This document shows, piece by piece, positions 8,551 to 16,742 of a stretch of DNA of 64,000 nucleotides. Source of the stretch: an uncultured Williamsia sp. (lineage in GTDB: Bacteria > Actinomycetota > Actinomycetes > Mycobacteriales > Mycobacteriaceae); contig NZ_CANLWM010000007.1 in the NCBI RefSeq assembly GCF_947494875.1, positions 1 to 64,000 of the forward strand. Direction: 5' to 3'. The translations under genes and the position numbers were made by a program. A model generated the notes under the pieces. That model was not told where the DNA came from. It searched no databases and worked only from the letters and a program-made list of their open reading frames with translations. Position 1 is the first letter of the stretch. The number at the start of each line of letters is the position of its first letter.

Positions 8551-9354
8551 GTGCCCGAAGGTGACACCGCGTACCAGGCCGCCGCGTCCATCGCGGCCGC
8601 GTTCGCCGGGAAACCGTTGACCTACAGCCAGTTCCGCGTCCCTCGGTACGCCACGGTCGACCTGTCGGGCCGGACCGTGCTGGCCGCGCGGTCGATCGGC
8701 AAACATGTCGTCGTCGACGTCGGGGACGACTGGGCGATCCACACCCACATGAAGATGGAGGGGGTGTGGCGGGTCCACCCGGTCGGCACCCGGTGGACGA
8801 AACCCGCCTACACCGCCCGGCTGGTGCTGCGCACCGACACCCACGAGGCGGTCGGGTTCGACCTCGGCGTCTGCGAGATGCTGCGCCACCCCGACGAGGC
8901 CCTGTCCCATCTCGGACCGGACCTGCTCGGACCCGGGTGGGACCCCGAGCTCGCGGTCGCGAACCTCGCACGCGATCCCGCCCGACCGATCGGGCTGGCC
9001 CTGCTCGACCAGCGACTGATGGCCGGTGTCGGCAACGTCTACCGCTGCGAGGTCTGCTTCCTGCGCGGCGTGCACCCGCACACCCCGGCGGGCGAGGTGG
9101 ACCTGCCCGCCATCGTCGACCTGTGTCACCGCCTGCTCGTGGCGAACAGAGCGCGCGTGCGGACGACCACCGGACATGCGCGCGCCCGGCGGTACTGGGT
9201 CTACGGACGCGGCGGACGCCCCTGCATGCGGTGCGGCACACCGGTGGAACGCAGCTTCCTGGGCACGGCCGACACCACGGAGGAGCGGGTGCTCTACCAC
9301 TGCCCGCACTGTCAGCCCGCCCCGTCGCAGTCGTCGCTACGCTCGAGGCCATGA
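8551..9354 (+). CDS. nei: endonuclease VIII-type DNA glycosylase/AP lyase
   Basis: A 267-aa Fpg/Nei family enzyme that excises oxidised bases and cleaves the abasic site. It starts (GTG at 8551) with PEGDTAYQAA, so Pro2 (the Schiff-base nucleophile) and Glu3 are in place after Met removal; this fixes the start. The helix-two-turn-helix region (LLDQRLMAGVGNVYRCEVCF) and a C-terminal zinc finger (CMRCG...CPHC) are complete. The PEGDT N-terminus is of Nei type (Fpg has PELPEV). It starts one nucleotide after the lhr stop and overlaps the next gene by ATGA, so lhr-nei-SDR probably form an operon. Confidence 0.95.
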   Translation: MPEGDTAYQAAASIAAAFAGKPLTYSQFRVPRYATVDLSGRTVLAARSIGKHVVVDVGDDWAIHTHMKMEGVWRVHPVGTRWTKPAYTARLVLRTDTHEAVGFDLGVCEMLRHPDEALSHLGPDLLGPGWDPELAVANLARDPARPIGLALLDQRLMAGVGNVYRCEVCFLRGVHPHTPAGEVDLPAIVDLCHRLLVANRARVRTTTGHARARRYWVYGRGGRPCMRCGTPVERSFLGTADTTEERVLYHCPHCQPAPSQSSLRSRP

Positions 9355-10253
9355 CAGCGCCGTCGCCCAGCCGTCCGTGGAGCCCCGACCGTCTCGGTGA
9401 CCGGTCCGGTCAACGGGTGATCGTCACCGGCGCCACCAACGGCGTCGGGTTCGCCACCGCCCGCGCGCTCGCCCGTGCCGGGGCGCACGTCATCCTCGCC
9501 GTCCGGGACACGACGCGCGGCGAACAGCGCGCGCGGGAGATCGGCGGGTCGACCGAGGTGTCGCATCTCGACCTCGCCGACCTGTCCACCGTCCGAGCCT
9601 TCGCCGATCGCCTCACCGAGCCCGTCGACATCCTGGTGAACAACGCCGGCGTCGTCCTGGTCTCCCGCCGCGACACCGTCGACGGGTTCGAGGCGACCAT
9701 CGGGACGAACTTCCTCGGCCCGTTCGCGCTGACCAACCTCATCGCCGACCGCGTCACCGACGCCGTCGTGATCGTCGGCTCCGACGCCCACCGGATGACG
9801 TCGCTGCGACTCGACGACCTCGACCTGCGGTCGGGCTGGAACGCCCAGCGCGCCTACGCGCAGTCGAAGCTGGCCGACATGCTGTGGGGCCTCGAACTCG
9901 ACCGCCGGTACCGCGAGGCCGGGTCGTCGGTGTCGGTGACCCTGACCCATCCCGGGTGGGTGCGGTCGAACCTGTCGTCCGTCGGCGACGGCTTGCTCGC
10001 GAAGGTCGGTCACACCGTGGTGTCGACGGTCGGACGGGTGTTCGCCAACGACATCGACGCCGGTGCCGCTCCCACCCTCTACGCGCTCACCGAACCGCTG
10101 CCGTCGGGGAGTTTCGTCGGCGTCGAGGGTCGTCTCGGCCTGAAGGGCGCACCGGCGTTGGCGGGGCGGACCGCCGAGGCGTCGAACCACGAACTCGCCG
10201 CGGCACTCTGGGACATCGCCGAACGACGCACCAGCACCCACTGGCCGCTGTAG
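9351..10253 (+). CDS. short-chain dehydrogenase/reductase (retinol dehydrogenase-like)
   Basis: A 300-aa SDR with a Rossmann-fold cofactor site (VIVTGATNGVGFATARALA), the NNAG motif (DILVNNAGVVLV) and the catalytic YAQSK motif. The layout resembles the RDH11-14/WWOX-like classical SDRs that are abundant in actinobacteria (long C-terminus, LTHPGWVRSNL). Its ATG at 9351 overlaps the nei stop (ATGA), so it is translationally coupled to the repair genes. The substrate is unknown, and the link with nei may only reflect gene order. It ends 8 nt before the convergent glpD. Confidence 0.88.
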   Translation: MTAPSPSRPWSPDRLGDRSGQRVIVTGATNGVGFATARALARAGAHVILAVRDTTRGEQRAREIGGSTEVSHLDLADLSTVRAFADRLTEPVDILVNNAGVVLVSRRDTVDGFEATIGTNFLGPFALTNLIADRVTDAVVIVGSDAHRMTSLRLDDLDLRSGWNAQRAYAQSKLADMLWGLELDRRYREAGSSVSVTLTHPGWVRSNLSSVGDGLLAKVGHTVVSTVGRVFANDIDAGAAPTLYALTEPLPSGSFVGVEGRLGLKGAPALAGRTAEASNHELAAALWDIAERRTSTHWPL

Positions 10254-10261
10254 GACGCGCC

Positions 10262-12019
10262 TCAGTCGGGGACGGGGACCGGCTCGAGTATCTCACCGCG
10301 CGATTCCGGGGCCGCGGCGCGCAGCGCGTCGGCCGAGGCGTCGTCGGGTTGACGCTGCGACTCGATCTCCGCCTCGACGCGGCTGCGGTAGGTCTCGACC
10401 TCGGTCGCGATGTCGGTCGCCGACCAGCCCAGCAGCGGGGCGACGATCTCGGCGACCTCGCGTGCGCAGTCGACGCCGCGGTGTGCGTACTCGATCGAGA
10501 TCCGGGTGCGCCGCGCGAGCAGGTCTTCCAGGTGCAGGGCGCCCTCGCACCGCGCCGCGTAGTCGATCTCGACGCGGAGGTACTGCGGAGCCGCGACGAG
10601 CGGGTCCAGCAGGGTCGGGTCCGTGGCAGCGGGGGCGAGTACCTCGTCGATCAGCGAGCCGTAGCGGTTCAGAAGACGTCGGATCCGGTACGGGTGCAGG
10701 CCGTAGCGCTCCCCGAGGTGGTCGCACTGGTTGACCAGCGCGTAGTACCCGTCTGCCCCGATCAGCGGGACGCGCTCGGTGATGGAGTCCGCGACGCGCG
10801 TCGGGATGAAGTCGGCGCAGGCGTCGACCGCGTCGGCCGCCATCACGCGGTACGTCGTGTACTTCCCTCCGGCGATGGACACGAGACCCGGTGATGGCGA
10901 GGCGACGGCGTGCTCGCGTGACAACTTCGAGGTCTCGTCGCTCTCGCCGGCCAGCAGGGGACGCAGTCCTGCGTAGACACCTTCGATGTCACCGTGGGTG
11001 AGTGGGGTGACCAGCACCTCGTTCACCCGCTCCAGGATGTAGTCGATGTCGGCGCGCGTGGCCGCGGGGTGGGCGAGGTCGAGGTTCCAGTCGGTGTCGG
11101 TGGTACCGATGATCCAGTGGGTCTCCCACGGGATCACGAACAGCACCGACGACGGTGTCCGCAGGATGATCGCGGTCTCGCTGACGATGCGATCACGCGG
11201 GACCACGACGTGCACGCCCTTCGACGCACGCACCCGGAAACGGCCGCGCTCCTTCGACAGCGCCTGCACCTCGTCGGTCCACACCCCGGCGGCGTTGATG
11301 ACGCAGTGCGACCGGATGGAGGTCTCCTCACCGGTCTCGGTGTCCCGCACGCGGACACCGCTCACCCGGTCGGCCTCCTTGAGAAACGAGACGACCTGCG
11401 TCGAGAGACGCACCACCGCACCGTAGTTCGCGGCGGTGCGGGCCACCGTGAGACTGTGCCGGGCGTCGTCGACGACGGTGTCGTGATAGCGGATGCCGCC
11501 GGTCAGCGCCGAGCGCTTGAGAGCCGGAGCGGCCCGCAGCGCTCCCGACCGGGTGACGTGACGCTGACCCGGCAGGCTGCGCGACCCGCCGAGGGTGTCG
11601 TAGAGGAACAGCCCGGCGGCGACATACGGCCGCTCCCAGACGCGGTGGGTCAGCGGGTAGAGGAACGGCAAAGGCTTCACCAGGTGCGGCGCGAGGGTCC
11701 GAAGCGACAGCTCGCGCTCGTGCAACGCCTCCCGGACCAGCCCGAACTCGAGTTGCTCGAGGTAGCGCAGCCCGCCGTGGAACATCTTCGACGACCGGCT
11801 CGACGTCCCCGACGCGATGTCGCGGGCCTCGACGAGCGCGACACGCAACCCGCGCGTGGCGGCGTCGAGCGCGGCGCCGGCACCGACGACGCCCGCGCCG
11901 ATGACGACGACGTCGAACTTCTCGTCCGTGAGGCGCCGCCACGTGTCCTGGCGCCGGGCCGGGCTGAGATCGGCCGGGCGATCGCCGAGGTCGGACGCGA
12001 TGGACGGGAGGTCGGTCAT
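10262..12019 (-). CDS. glpD: glycerol-3-phosphate dehydrogenase (FAD-dependent)
   Basis: A 585-aa flavoprotein that oxidises sn-glycerol-3-phosphate to dihydroxyacetone phosphate and feeds electrons to the quinone pool. The FAD-binding beta-alpha-beta motif (VVVIGAGVVGAGAALDAATRG) is followed by the family signature around GTSSRSSKMFHGGLRYLEQ. Other conserved stretches are GVWTDEVQAL and the C-terminal domain with GRYGLHPYRIRRLLNRYG-like sequence. The ATG at 12019 is chosen because GAGGA lies upstream and MTDLPSIASDLGDRP gives a usual N-terminus; the frame runs on to 12091 without a better start. A palindrome at 12073-12090 lies in its promoter region. The partner glpK is about 23 kb away in this window, so glycerol use is not in one operon here. 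Confidence 0.95.
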   Translation of the reverse strand: MTDLPSIASDLGDRPADLSPARRQDTWRRLTDEKFDVVVIGAGVVGAGAALDAATRGLRVALVEARDIASGTSSRSSKMFHGGLRYLEQLEFGLVREALHERELSLRTLAPHLVKPLPFLYPLTHRVWERPYVAAGLFLYDTLGGSRSLPGQRHVTRSGALRAAPALKRSALTGGIRYHDTVVDDARHSLTVARTAANYGAVVRLSTQVVSFLKEADRVSGVRVRDTETGEETSIRSHCVINAAGVWTDEVQALSKERGRFRVRASKGVHVVVPRDRIVSETAIILRTPSSVLFVIPWETHWIIGTTDTDWNLDLAHPAATRADIDYILERVNEVLVTPLTHGDIEGVYAGLRPLLAGESDETSKLSREHAVASPSPGLVSIAGGKYTTYRVMAADAVDACADFIPTRVADSITERVPLIGADGYYALVNQCDHLGERYGLHPYRIRRLLNRYGSLIDEVLAPAATDPTLLDPLVAAPQYLRVEIDYAARCEGALHLEDLLARRTRISIEYAHRGVDCAREVAEIVAPLLGWSATDIATEVETYRSRVEAEIESQRQPDDASADALRAAAPESRGEILEPVPVPD

Positions 12020-12072
12020 GGGCGCGGGGATCCTCACACGAGACAGCGGGACCGGGGATGTCCCAGGCCCGA

Positions 12073-12090
12073 TGTTACCCGCGGGTAGCA
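12073..12090. promoter_or_regulatory. palindrome upstream of glpD (operator candidate)
   Basis: TGTTACCCGCGGGTAGCA is an 18-bp palindrome with a perfect 12-bp centre (TACCCGCGGGTA) and one mismatched outer pair. It lies 54 nt upstream of the glpD start and about 175 nt upstream of the divergent aminotransferase gene. A second small hairpin (GCACCC-ACC-GGGTGC) follows directly. The regulator is unknown. Confidence 0.4.
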
Positions 12091-12264
12091 CCCACCGGGT
12101 GCGTCTCGGGAGCGTCGGTGCGGCGTTCGGCGTCTCCGAATGTCTCTCATGGTGGGAATTGGATATCGCTCACTGGGATGTGAACGGTACCGTGTGCAGG
12201 ACGGGCGACCCCCGAGTCCACGGTGACCACCAGCATCACCCCACCGAGTCCTCCCGGAGTCGTC

Positions 12265-13470
12265 ATGTCCCACACCGCTCTCGAGCCCCGCCCGTCCGCC
12301 GCAGCCCGGTCCGTCCGCAGCTCGGCCATCCGCGACCTGCTCGCCGTCACCGAACGCCCCGACATCCTCGGTCTGGCCGGCGGGCTGCCCGCGACCGAGC
12401 TCATCCCCGTCGACCGCATCGCGGCCGCGACCACCGCAGCCCTCAACGATCCGTCGTCGCTGCAGTACACGGTCAGCGCGGGTACCGGCGTCGCCCGCGC
12501 CGCGATCGGGCGCCACGAGGACGTCCCGGCGGACCACGTCCTGGTGACCCACGGTTCCCAACAGGCGCTGTCGCTGCTGGCCACCGCGCTCGTCGACCCC
12601 GGTGACGTCGTCGTCGTCGACGACCCTGTCTACGTCGGGGCCCGCCAGGCGTTCGAGGCGGTCCGCGCCGACATCCGCGGTCTCCCGTTGACGCCGACCG
12701 GCATCGACACCGAACTCCTCGAGCGCTGGTGTCGGGCAGGACTGCGACCGCGTGTGGTCCACAGCGTCGCCACGTTCCACAACCCCGGCGGCGTCAGCGC
12801 CGACGCCGCCCGACGCCGCCACCTCGCGGAACTGGCCGACGCCTACGGGTTCTGGGTCGTCGACGACGACCCCTACGGACGGCTGCGATTCCGCGGCGAG
12901 GACTCCGGCCCGATCCGCCGCCACGGCGAGCGGGTCATCTCACTCGGGTCCGCGTCGAAGATCCTGGCGCCGGCGCTACGCGTCGGGTGGCTGCTCGCAC
13001 CGCCACCGGTGGTCGCGACGGTCGAGCGGCTGCGTCAGTCGGCAGACCTGTGCGGCTCGACGCTCACCCAGTCGGTCACCGCCGCACTCCTCGACGACCG
13101 CGAGTGGCTCGCGGGCCACCTGACAGACCTGCGCATGGCCTACCGCGACCGTGCCACGGCACTGGTCGACGCACTGCGCGCCGAACTCCCGCACGACACC
13201 GAGATCTCCGACCCCGACGGCGGGATGTTCTGCTGGCTCCGCATCCCCGGACTCGACGCGACGGCCTGCCTCGCGACCGCCGCCGAGCAGGGGGTCGCGT
13301 TCGTGCCCGGCCCGGCGTTCGCGGTCGAGCGCGACCTGTCGGACTGCCTCCGCGTCAGCTACGCGACGCTCGACCCGGACACGCTGCGGATCGCGGCGGC
13401 ACGGCTCGGGCGGGCGGTCGCGGTCAGTCGAGGTCGTCGTGCCGGATCAGCTGCCGCGCGGCCTCGGTGA
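12265..13470 (+). CDS. PLP-dependent class I/II aminotransferase (MocR/LysN-like, no DNA-binding domain)
   Basis: A 401-aa fold-type I aminotransferase. The PLP lysine lies in SLGSASKILAPALRVGW, the Asp/Tyr pair that contacts the pyridine ring in VVDDDPYGRLRF, and the substrate Arg near the C-terminus in DCLRVSYA. Overall similarity is to stand-alone 2-aminoadipate/multisubstrate aminotransferases related to MocR regulators, but there is no N-terminal winged helix. I place the start at the ATG at 12265 because CCCGGAG precedes it; an in-frame GTG at 12223 is an alternative. The last 47 nt overlap the end of the convergent lpdA gene. Confidence 0.88.
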   Translation: MSHTALEPRPSAAARSVRSSAIRDLLAVTERPDILGLAGGLPATELIPVDRIAAATTAALNDPSSLQYTVSAGTGVARAAIGRHEDVPADHVLVTHGSQQALSLLATALVDPGDVVVVDDPVYVGARQAFEAVRADIRGLPLTPTGIDTELLERWCRAGLRPRVVHSVATFHNPGGVSADAARRRHLAELADAYGFWVVDDDPYGRLRFRGEDSGPIRRHGERVISLGSASKILAPALRVGWLLAPPPVVATVERLRQSADLCGSTLTQSVTAALLDDREWLAGHLTDLRMAYRDRATALVDALRAELPHDTEISDPDGGMFCWLRIPGLDATACLATAAEQGVAFVPGPAFAVERDLSDCLRVSYATLDPDTLRIAAARLGRAVAVSRGRRAGSAAARPR

Positions 13471-14851
13471 CCGATCCGGTCAACGACGGGTAGACCGAGA
13501 ACGTCTGCGCGAGGTCGTTGACCGGCAGCTTGTTCTGCACGGCGAGCGCGATCGGGAGGATCAGCTCGGACGCGTTCGGCGCCACGACGACACCGCCGAT
13601 CACCACGCCCGTCGCGGGGCGGCAGAAGATCTTCACGAACCCGCGACGCAGGCCGCTCATCTTGGCGCGGGGGTTGGTGGCCAGCGGCAACATCACCGTG
13701 CGCGCCGGGTACTCACCGTCGTCGATGGCCTGCTGACTCACGCCGACCGTCGCGATCTCCGGGCGGGTGAAGATGGCCGACGCGACCGTCTTGAGCTTGA
13801 TCGGCGCGACGCCCTCGCCCAGCGAGTGGTACATCGCGATGCGGCCCTGCATGGCCGCCACCGAGGCGAGCGGCAGCAGACCGGTGCAGTCACCCGCGGC
13901 GTAGACGCCGGGCGCCGACGTCCGCGACACCCGGTCGACAGAGATGTAGCCGCCCGGCGAGAGTTCGATGCCGACCTTGTCGAGCCCGAGGTTCCCGGTG
14001 TTCGGGACCGACCCGACCGTCATGAGCGCGTGCGTCCCGACCACGACGCGACCGTCGGACAGGTGCACCTCGATGCCGTCGCCGACCCGCTTCACCTCGT
14101 CGGCCCGGGCGTGCTTGACGAGCTCGACACCGCGCTCGGCGAGGACCTCCTCCAGCACCAGGGCGGCGTCCTCGTCCTCGCCGGGCAACACGCGGTCGCG
14201 GCTGGAGACCAGGGTCACCTTCACGCCGAGCTCGGTGTAGGCGTGGACGAACTCCGCACCGGTGACGCCGGACCCCACGACGACGAGATGCTGGGGCAGC
14301 TCCTCGAGATCGTAGAGCTGTCGCCAGGTGAGGATGCGTTCGCCGTCGGGCTGCGCCGACGGAAGTACGCGCGGGGAGGCGCCGGTGGCGATGAGCACCA
14401 CGTCGGCGGTCAAGGTCTCCTCGGGCGCGTCCGGGATGGGCTGACCGTTCGCGTCGGTCGGGGTGACGACGACGCTGTGGGTCGACAGGCCTGTCTCCGC
14501 GTCGGCCAGACGTCCCCGCCCGGCCACGATGGTGACGCCCTCGCTCATCAGGCGCGAGCGGATGTCAGCGGACTGCGCGTACGCCAGGTCGCGGACCCGC
14601 TGGTGGATCTGCGGGAGCGACACGAGCGCGTCGTCGTGCGACAGGTTGATGCCGAGGTCGACCGCGCGACGGACCTCGGTGCGGATGCCGGTGGAGGCGA
14701 TGAAGGTCTTCGACGGCACGCAGTCCCACAGCACACAGGCACCGCCCACGCCGTCGGCGTCGACGACGGTCACGTCCGCGCCGTAGGCGGCTCCGGCGAG
14801 TGCTGCCTCGTAGCCGGCGGGGCCGCCTCCGATGATCACGATCCTCGTCAC
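13424..14851 (-). CDS. lpdA: NAD(P)H-quinone reductase LpdA (lipoamide dehydrogenase family)
   Basis: A 475-aa flavoprotein disulfide reductase-family protein that closely follows mycobacterial LpdA (Rv3303c as I recall it). The FAD motif IVIIGGGPAGYEAALAGA starts at the N-terminus. The redox-active CxxxxC is absent: the corresponding stretch reads GGACVLWDCVPSKTFIAS, where the spacing is ACVLWDC instead of the true CNxGCxP. This fits a quinone reductase rather than a lipoamide dehydrogenase. The second Rossmann motif (LVVVGSGVTGAEFVHAYTELG), the FAD-binding GVYAAGDCTGLLPLASVA and the C-terminal dimer domain are complete. GTG at 14851 begins the protein. In M. tuberculosis it also lies next to glpD2, and it may help oxidative-stress resistance. 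Confidence 0.92.
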   Translation of the reverse strand: MTRIVIIGGGPAGYEAALAGAAYGADVTVVDADGVGGACVLWDCVPSKTFIASTGIRTEVRRAVDLGINLSHDDALVSLPQIHQRVRDLAYAQSADIRSRLMSEGVTIVAGRGRLADAETGLSTHSVVVTPTDANGQPIPDAPEETLTADVVLIATGASPRVLPSAQPDGERILTWRQLYDLEELPQHLVVVGSGVTGAEFVHAYTELGVKVTLVSSRDRVLPGEDEDAALVLEEVLAERGVELVKHARADEVKRVGDGIEVHLSDGRVVVGTHALMTVGSVPNTGNLGLDKVGIELSPGGYISVDRVSRTSAPGVYAAGDCTGLLPLASVAAMQGRIAMYHSLGEGVAPIKLKTVASAIFTRPEIATVGVSQQAIDDGEYPARTVMLPLATNPRAKMSGLRRGFVKIFCRPATGVVIGGVVVAPNASELILPIALAVQNKLPVNDLAQTFSVYPSLTGSVTEAARQLIRHDDLD

Positions 14852-14992
14852 GCGTACCTCACCGTCACCTGTCGTCTCACTCCCGTCGTTCACCGCCCCC
14901 GGCACCCCGTCGTGATCGAAACTAGTCGATCCGGACTCCCACTGCCGACAGGCGGAGTTCCCGCGCCCGGCCCGACCATCTAGGCTCCTCCC

Positions 14993-15478
14993 GTGCCGAT
15001 CTACGCCGCCTACGGGTCGAACATGCACCCGGACCAGATGTCGGAACGGGCGCCGCACTCCCCGATGGCGGGCACCGGTTGGCTCTCCGGGTGGCGGCTC
15101 ACCTTCGGCGGCGGTGACATCGGCTGGGAGGGCGCTCTCGCGACCGTCACCGAGGACAAGTCGGATCCCGACGCGAAGGTCTTCGTCGTCCTCTACGACG
15201 TGACCGAGGAGGACGAGTCGTCGCTGGACTCGTGGGAGGGTTCCGAGCTCGGCATCCACCGCAAGATCCGCGCCCGCGTCGACACCGACGACGGCCCGGT
15301 TCTCGCGTGGCTGTACGTGCTCGACGCCTTCGAGGGCGGGCTCCCGTCGGCGCGCTACCTCGGCGTGATGGCCGAGGCGGCCGAGATCGCCGGCGCGCCC
15401 GCCGAATACGTGCACGCGCTCCGCGTGAGGGACGCCCGCAACGTCGGGCCCGGCCCGGGCGCCGACCCGGACCTCTAG
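14993..15478 (+). CDS. gamma-glutamylcyclotransferase-fold protein
   Basis: A 161-aa protein with the GGCT/AIG2-like fold. The N-terminal YGSNM motif (PIYAAYGSNMHPDQM) and the central acidic stretch DSWEGSELGIHRK, where the family carries its catalytic Glu, are visible. The start is the GTG at 14993, about 140 nt from the divergent lpdA start. Its position next to lpdA is the same in M. tuberculosis (Rv3304, from memory), where its function is not established. Its stop overlaps that of the convergent MarR gene through a shared CTAG. Confidence 0.85.
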   Translation: MPIYAAYGSNMHPDQMSERAPHSPMAGTGWLSGWRLTFGGGDIGWEGALATVTEDKSDPDAKVFVVLYDVTEEDESSLDSWEGSELGIHRKIRARVDTDDGPVLAWLYVLDAFEGGLPSARYLGVMAEAAEIAGAPAEYVHALRVRDARNVGPGPGADPDL

Positions 15479-15945
15479 GAGCGCCGACCCCGCACGACCC
15501 GCATCCCCGGGTGCACCTCCGGGGCGACGCCTCGGCGGTCGGCCACCGTGCGCAGGGCCGCGATCAGCGCGTCGCGAGTGTCGGCGTCGAGCCCGTCGGC
15601 GAGCGTCGCATCGGCGCGGGCGACCGCGCCCCGCAACCGCGCCATGAGGGCGGTGCCCTGCTCGGTCAGTCGGACCCGGTTGACCCGCCTGTCGTCGCTC
15701 TTCTCGCGGACGATGACGTCCAGTGCCTCCAACTCGTCGAGGTGCACCACGATCCGGCTCGGGGCGGCCCCCATCGTCAGTGCCAGCTCGCGCTGGCTGA
15801 CCCCGGGTGTCGTGGCGATCAGCCGGAGGACACCCGCGAGTGGCGGTGTGAGCCCCAACGGCGCGATCGCAGTCGCGAACTCCTCGGTCGCCACCGACCC
15901 CAGCTGGGACAGCAGGAGCGCGAGGCCGGTGGGGTGGGACGCCAT
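15475..15945 (-). CDS. MarR-family transcriptional regulator
   Basis: A 156-aa winged-helix regulator. The recognition region reads TTPGVSQRELALTMGAAPSRIVVHLDELEALDVI, followed by the MarR wing (KSDDRRVNRVRLTEQG). Dimerisation helices flank it at both ends. It is divergent from an SDR gene, with a 62-nt gap that holds a 29-bp inverted repeat, so it most likely represses both itself and the SDR. The ligand is unknown. Confidence 0.92.
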   Translation of the reverse strand: MASHPTGLALLLSQLGSVATEEFATAIAPLGLTPPLAGVLRLIATTPGVSQRELALTMGAAPSRIVVHLDELEALDVIVREKSDDRRVNRVRLTEQGTALMARLRGAVARADATLADGLDADTRDALIAALRTVADRRGVAPEVHPGMRVVRGRRS

Positions 15946-15971
15946 GGCCGCACCGTACCGCGACGCAATCG

Positions 15972-16000
15972 TTCTTATGCAGAACTATTCTGTGCAAGAA
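15972..16000. promoter_or_regulatory. MarR operator between the marR and SDR genes
   Basis: Two 13-nt arms, TTCTTATGCAGAA (15972-15984) and TTCTGTGCAAGAA (15988-16000), form an inverted repeat with a 3-nt centre; 10 of 13 positions pair. Within each arm TTCT and AGAA also mirror each other. The site lies 7 nt from the SDR start codon and 26 nt from the marR start, in an AT-rich patch, which fits repression of both genes by the adjacent MarR protein. Confidence 0.75.
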
Positions 16001-16007
16001 TGGTTTG

Positions 16008-16736
16008 ATGACGACGTGCGCAGTGATCACGGGGGCATCCGGGACGATCGGCGGGGCGCTGGTCCGGCGGTGGGCTGGTCGGGGGCGACGGCTCGTCCTC
16101 GTCGGGCGAGACGGCGACCGTCTCGACGAGGCCGTCGCGACGACGGTCGACGCCGGCGGGAACGCGTCCGCGGTCGTCGCGGACCTCAGCGATCTGTCAT
16201 CGGCCGAGGCGGTCCGGCACGCGGTCGCAGAGGACGACGTCGACGCGCTGGTGTGCGCCGCCGGTGGCGGCGGTCGTCCGCTCCCCGTCGCCGATCTCAC
16301 CGCCTCGGACTGGTCGGATGCGCTCGCCGGGAACCTCACCACGACGACCACCGCACTCGCCGCCCTGCTGCCCGGGATGCTGGCCCGCGGTCGCGGCACG
16401 ATCGTGCTCGTCGGCTCCGACGCCGGGCACACCGGCGTCGACGCCTCGCTCCCCTACGCCACCGCGAAGGCCGCGGTGGCCGCGCTCGGTCGACACCTCG
16501 CGGCCCGCGCCGCACCGCAGGGCCTGCGCGTGAACGTTGTCGCACCGGGGACCGTCCGGACGCCGCGGATCGACCGACTCGGCGATGCAGTGCTCCGGTC
16601 GCTCGCCGACGCGCATCCCGTCGGGCGCATCGGGGACCCGGACGAGATCGCGGCCCTCATCGACTTCCTCACGTCGGACGACGCGTCGTGGATCACCGGG
16701 GAGACCATCGCGCCGGGTGGCCGATCACTGCGGTGA
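16008..16736 (+). CDS. short-chain dehydrogenase/reductase under MarR control
   Basis: A 242-aa classical SDR, beginning MTTCAVITGASGTIGGALV with the cofactor-binding TGxxxGxG pattern. The catalytic Ser is in VLVGSDAG and the Tyr-Lys pair in YATAK. The C-terminus has the usual PGTVRTPRID and ITGETIAPGGR stretches (3-oxoacyl-ACP reductase-like). ATG at 16008 is used; a TTG directly before it is possible. There is no clear ribosome binding site, so the transcript may be leaderless from the promoter inside the operator. The enzyme is probably a detoxification or catabolic reductase induced by the MarR ligand. Confidence 0.88.
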   Translation: MTTCAVITGASGTIGGALVRRWAGRGRRLVLVGRDGDRLDEAVATTVDAGGNASAVVADLSDLSSAEAVRHAVAEDDVDALVCAAGGGGRPLPVADLTASDWSDALAGNLTTTTTALAALLPGMLARGRGTIVLVGSDAGHTGVDASLPYATAKAAVAALGRHLAARAAPQGLRVNVVAPGTVRTPRIDRLGDAVLRSLADAHPVGRIGDPDEIAALIDFLTSDDASWITGETIAPGGRSLR

Positions 16737-16742
16737 CGGCGC

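Noticed and set aside
6876-8591. Long antisense open frames over lhr (for example 571 codons on the minus strand)
   Set aside because: They are rich in Arg, Gly, Pro and Ala without domains and mirror a well-supported helicase; high GC removes stop codons in the opposite strand.
13424-14851. Dihydrolipoamide dehydrogenase
   Set aside because: The redox-active Cys pair spacing is not that of lipoamide dehydrogenases and the sequence follows the quinone reductase LpdA.
13151-14983. 610-codon plus-strand frame opposite lpdA
   Set aside because: It is the antisense shadow of lpdA joined to part of the aminotransferase region, with no recognisable motif.
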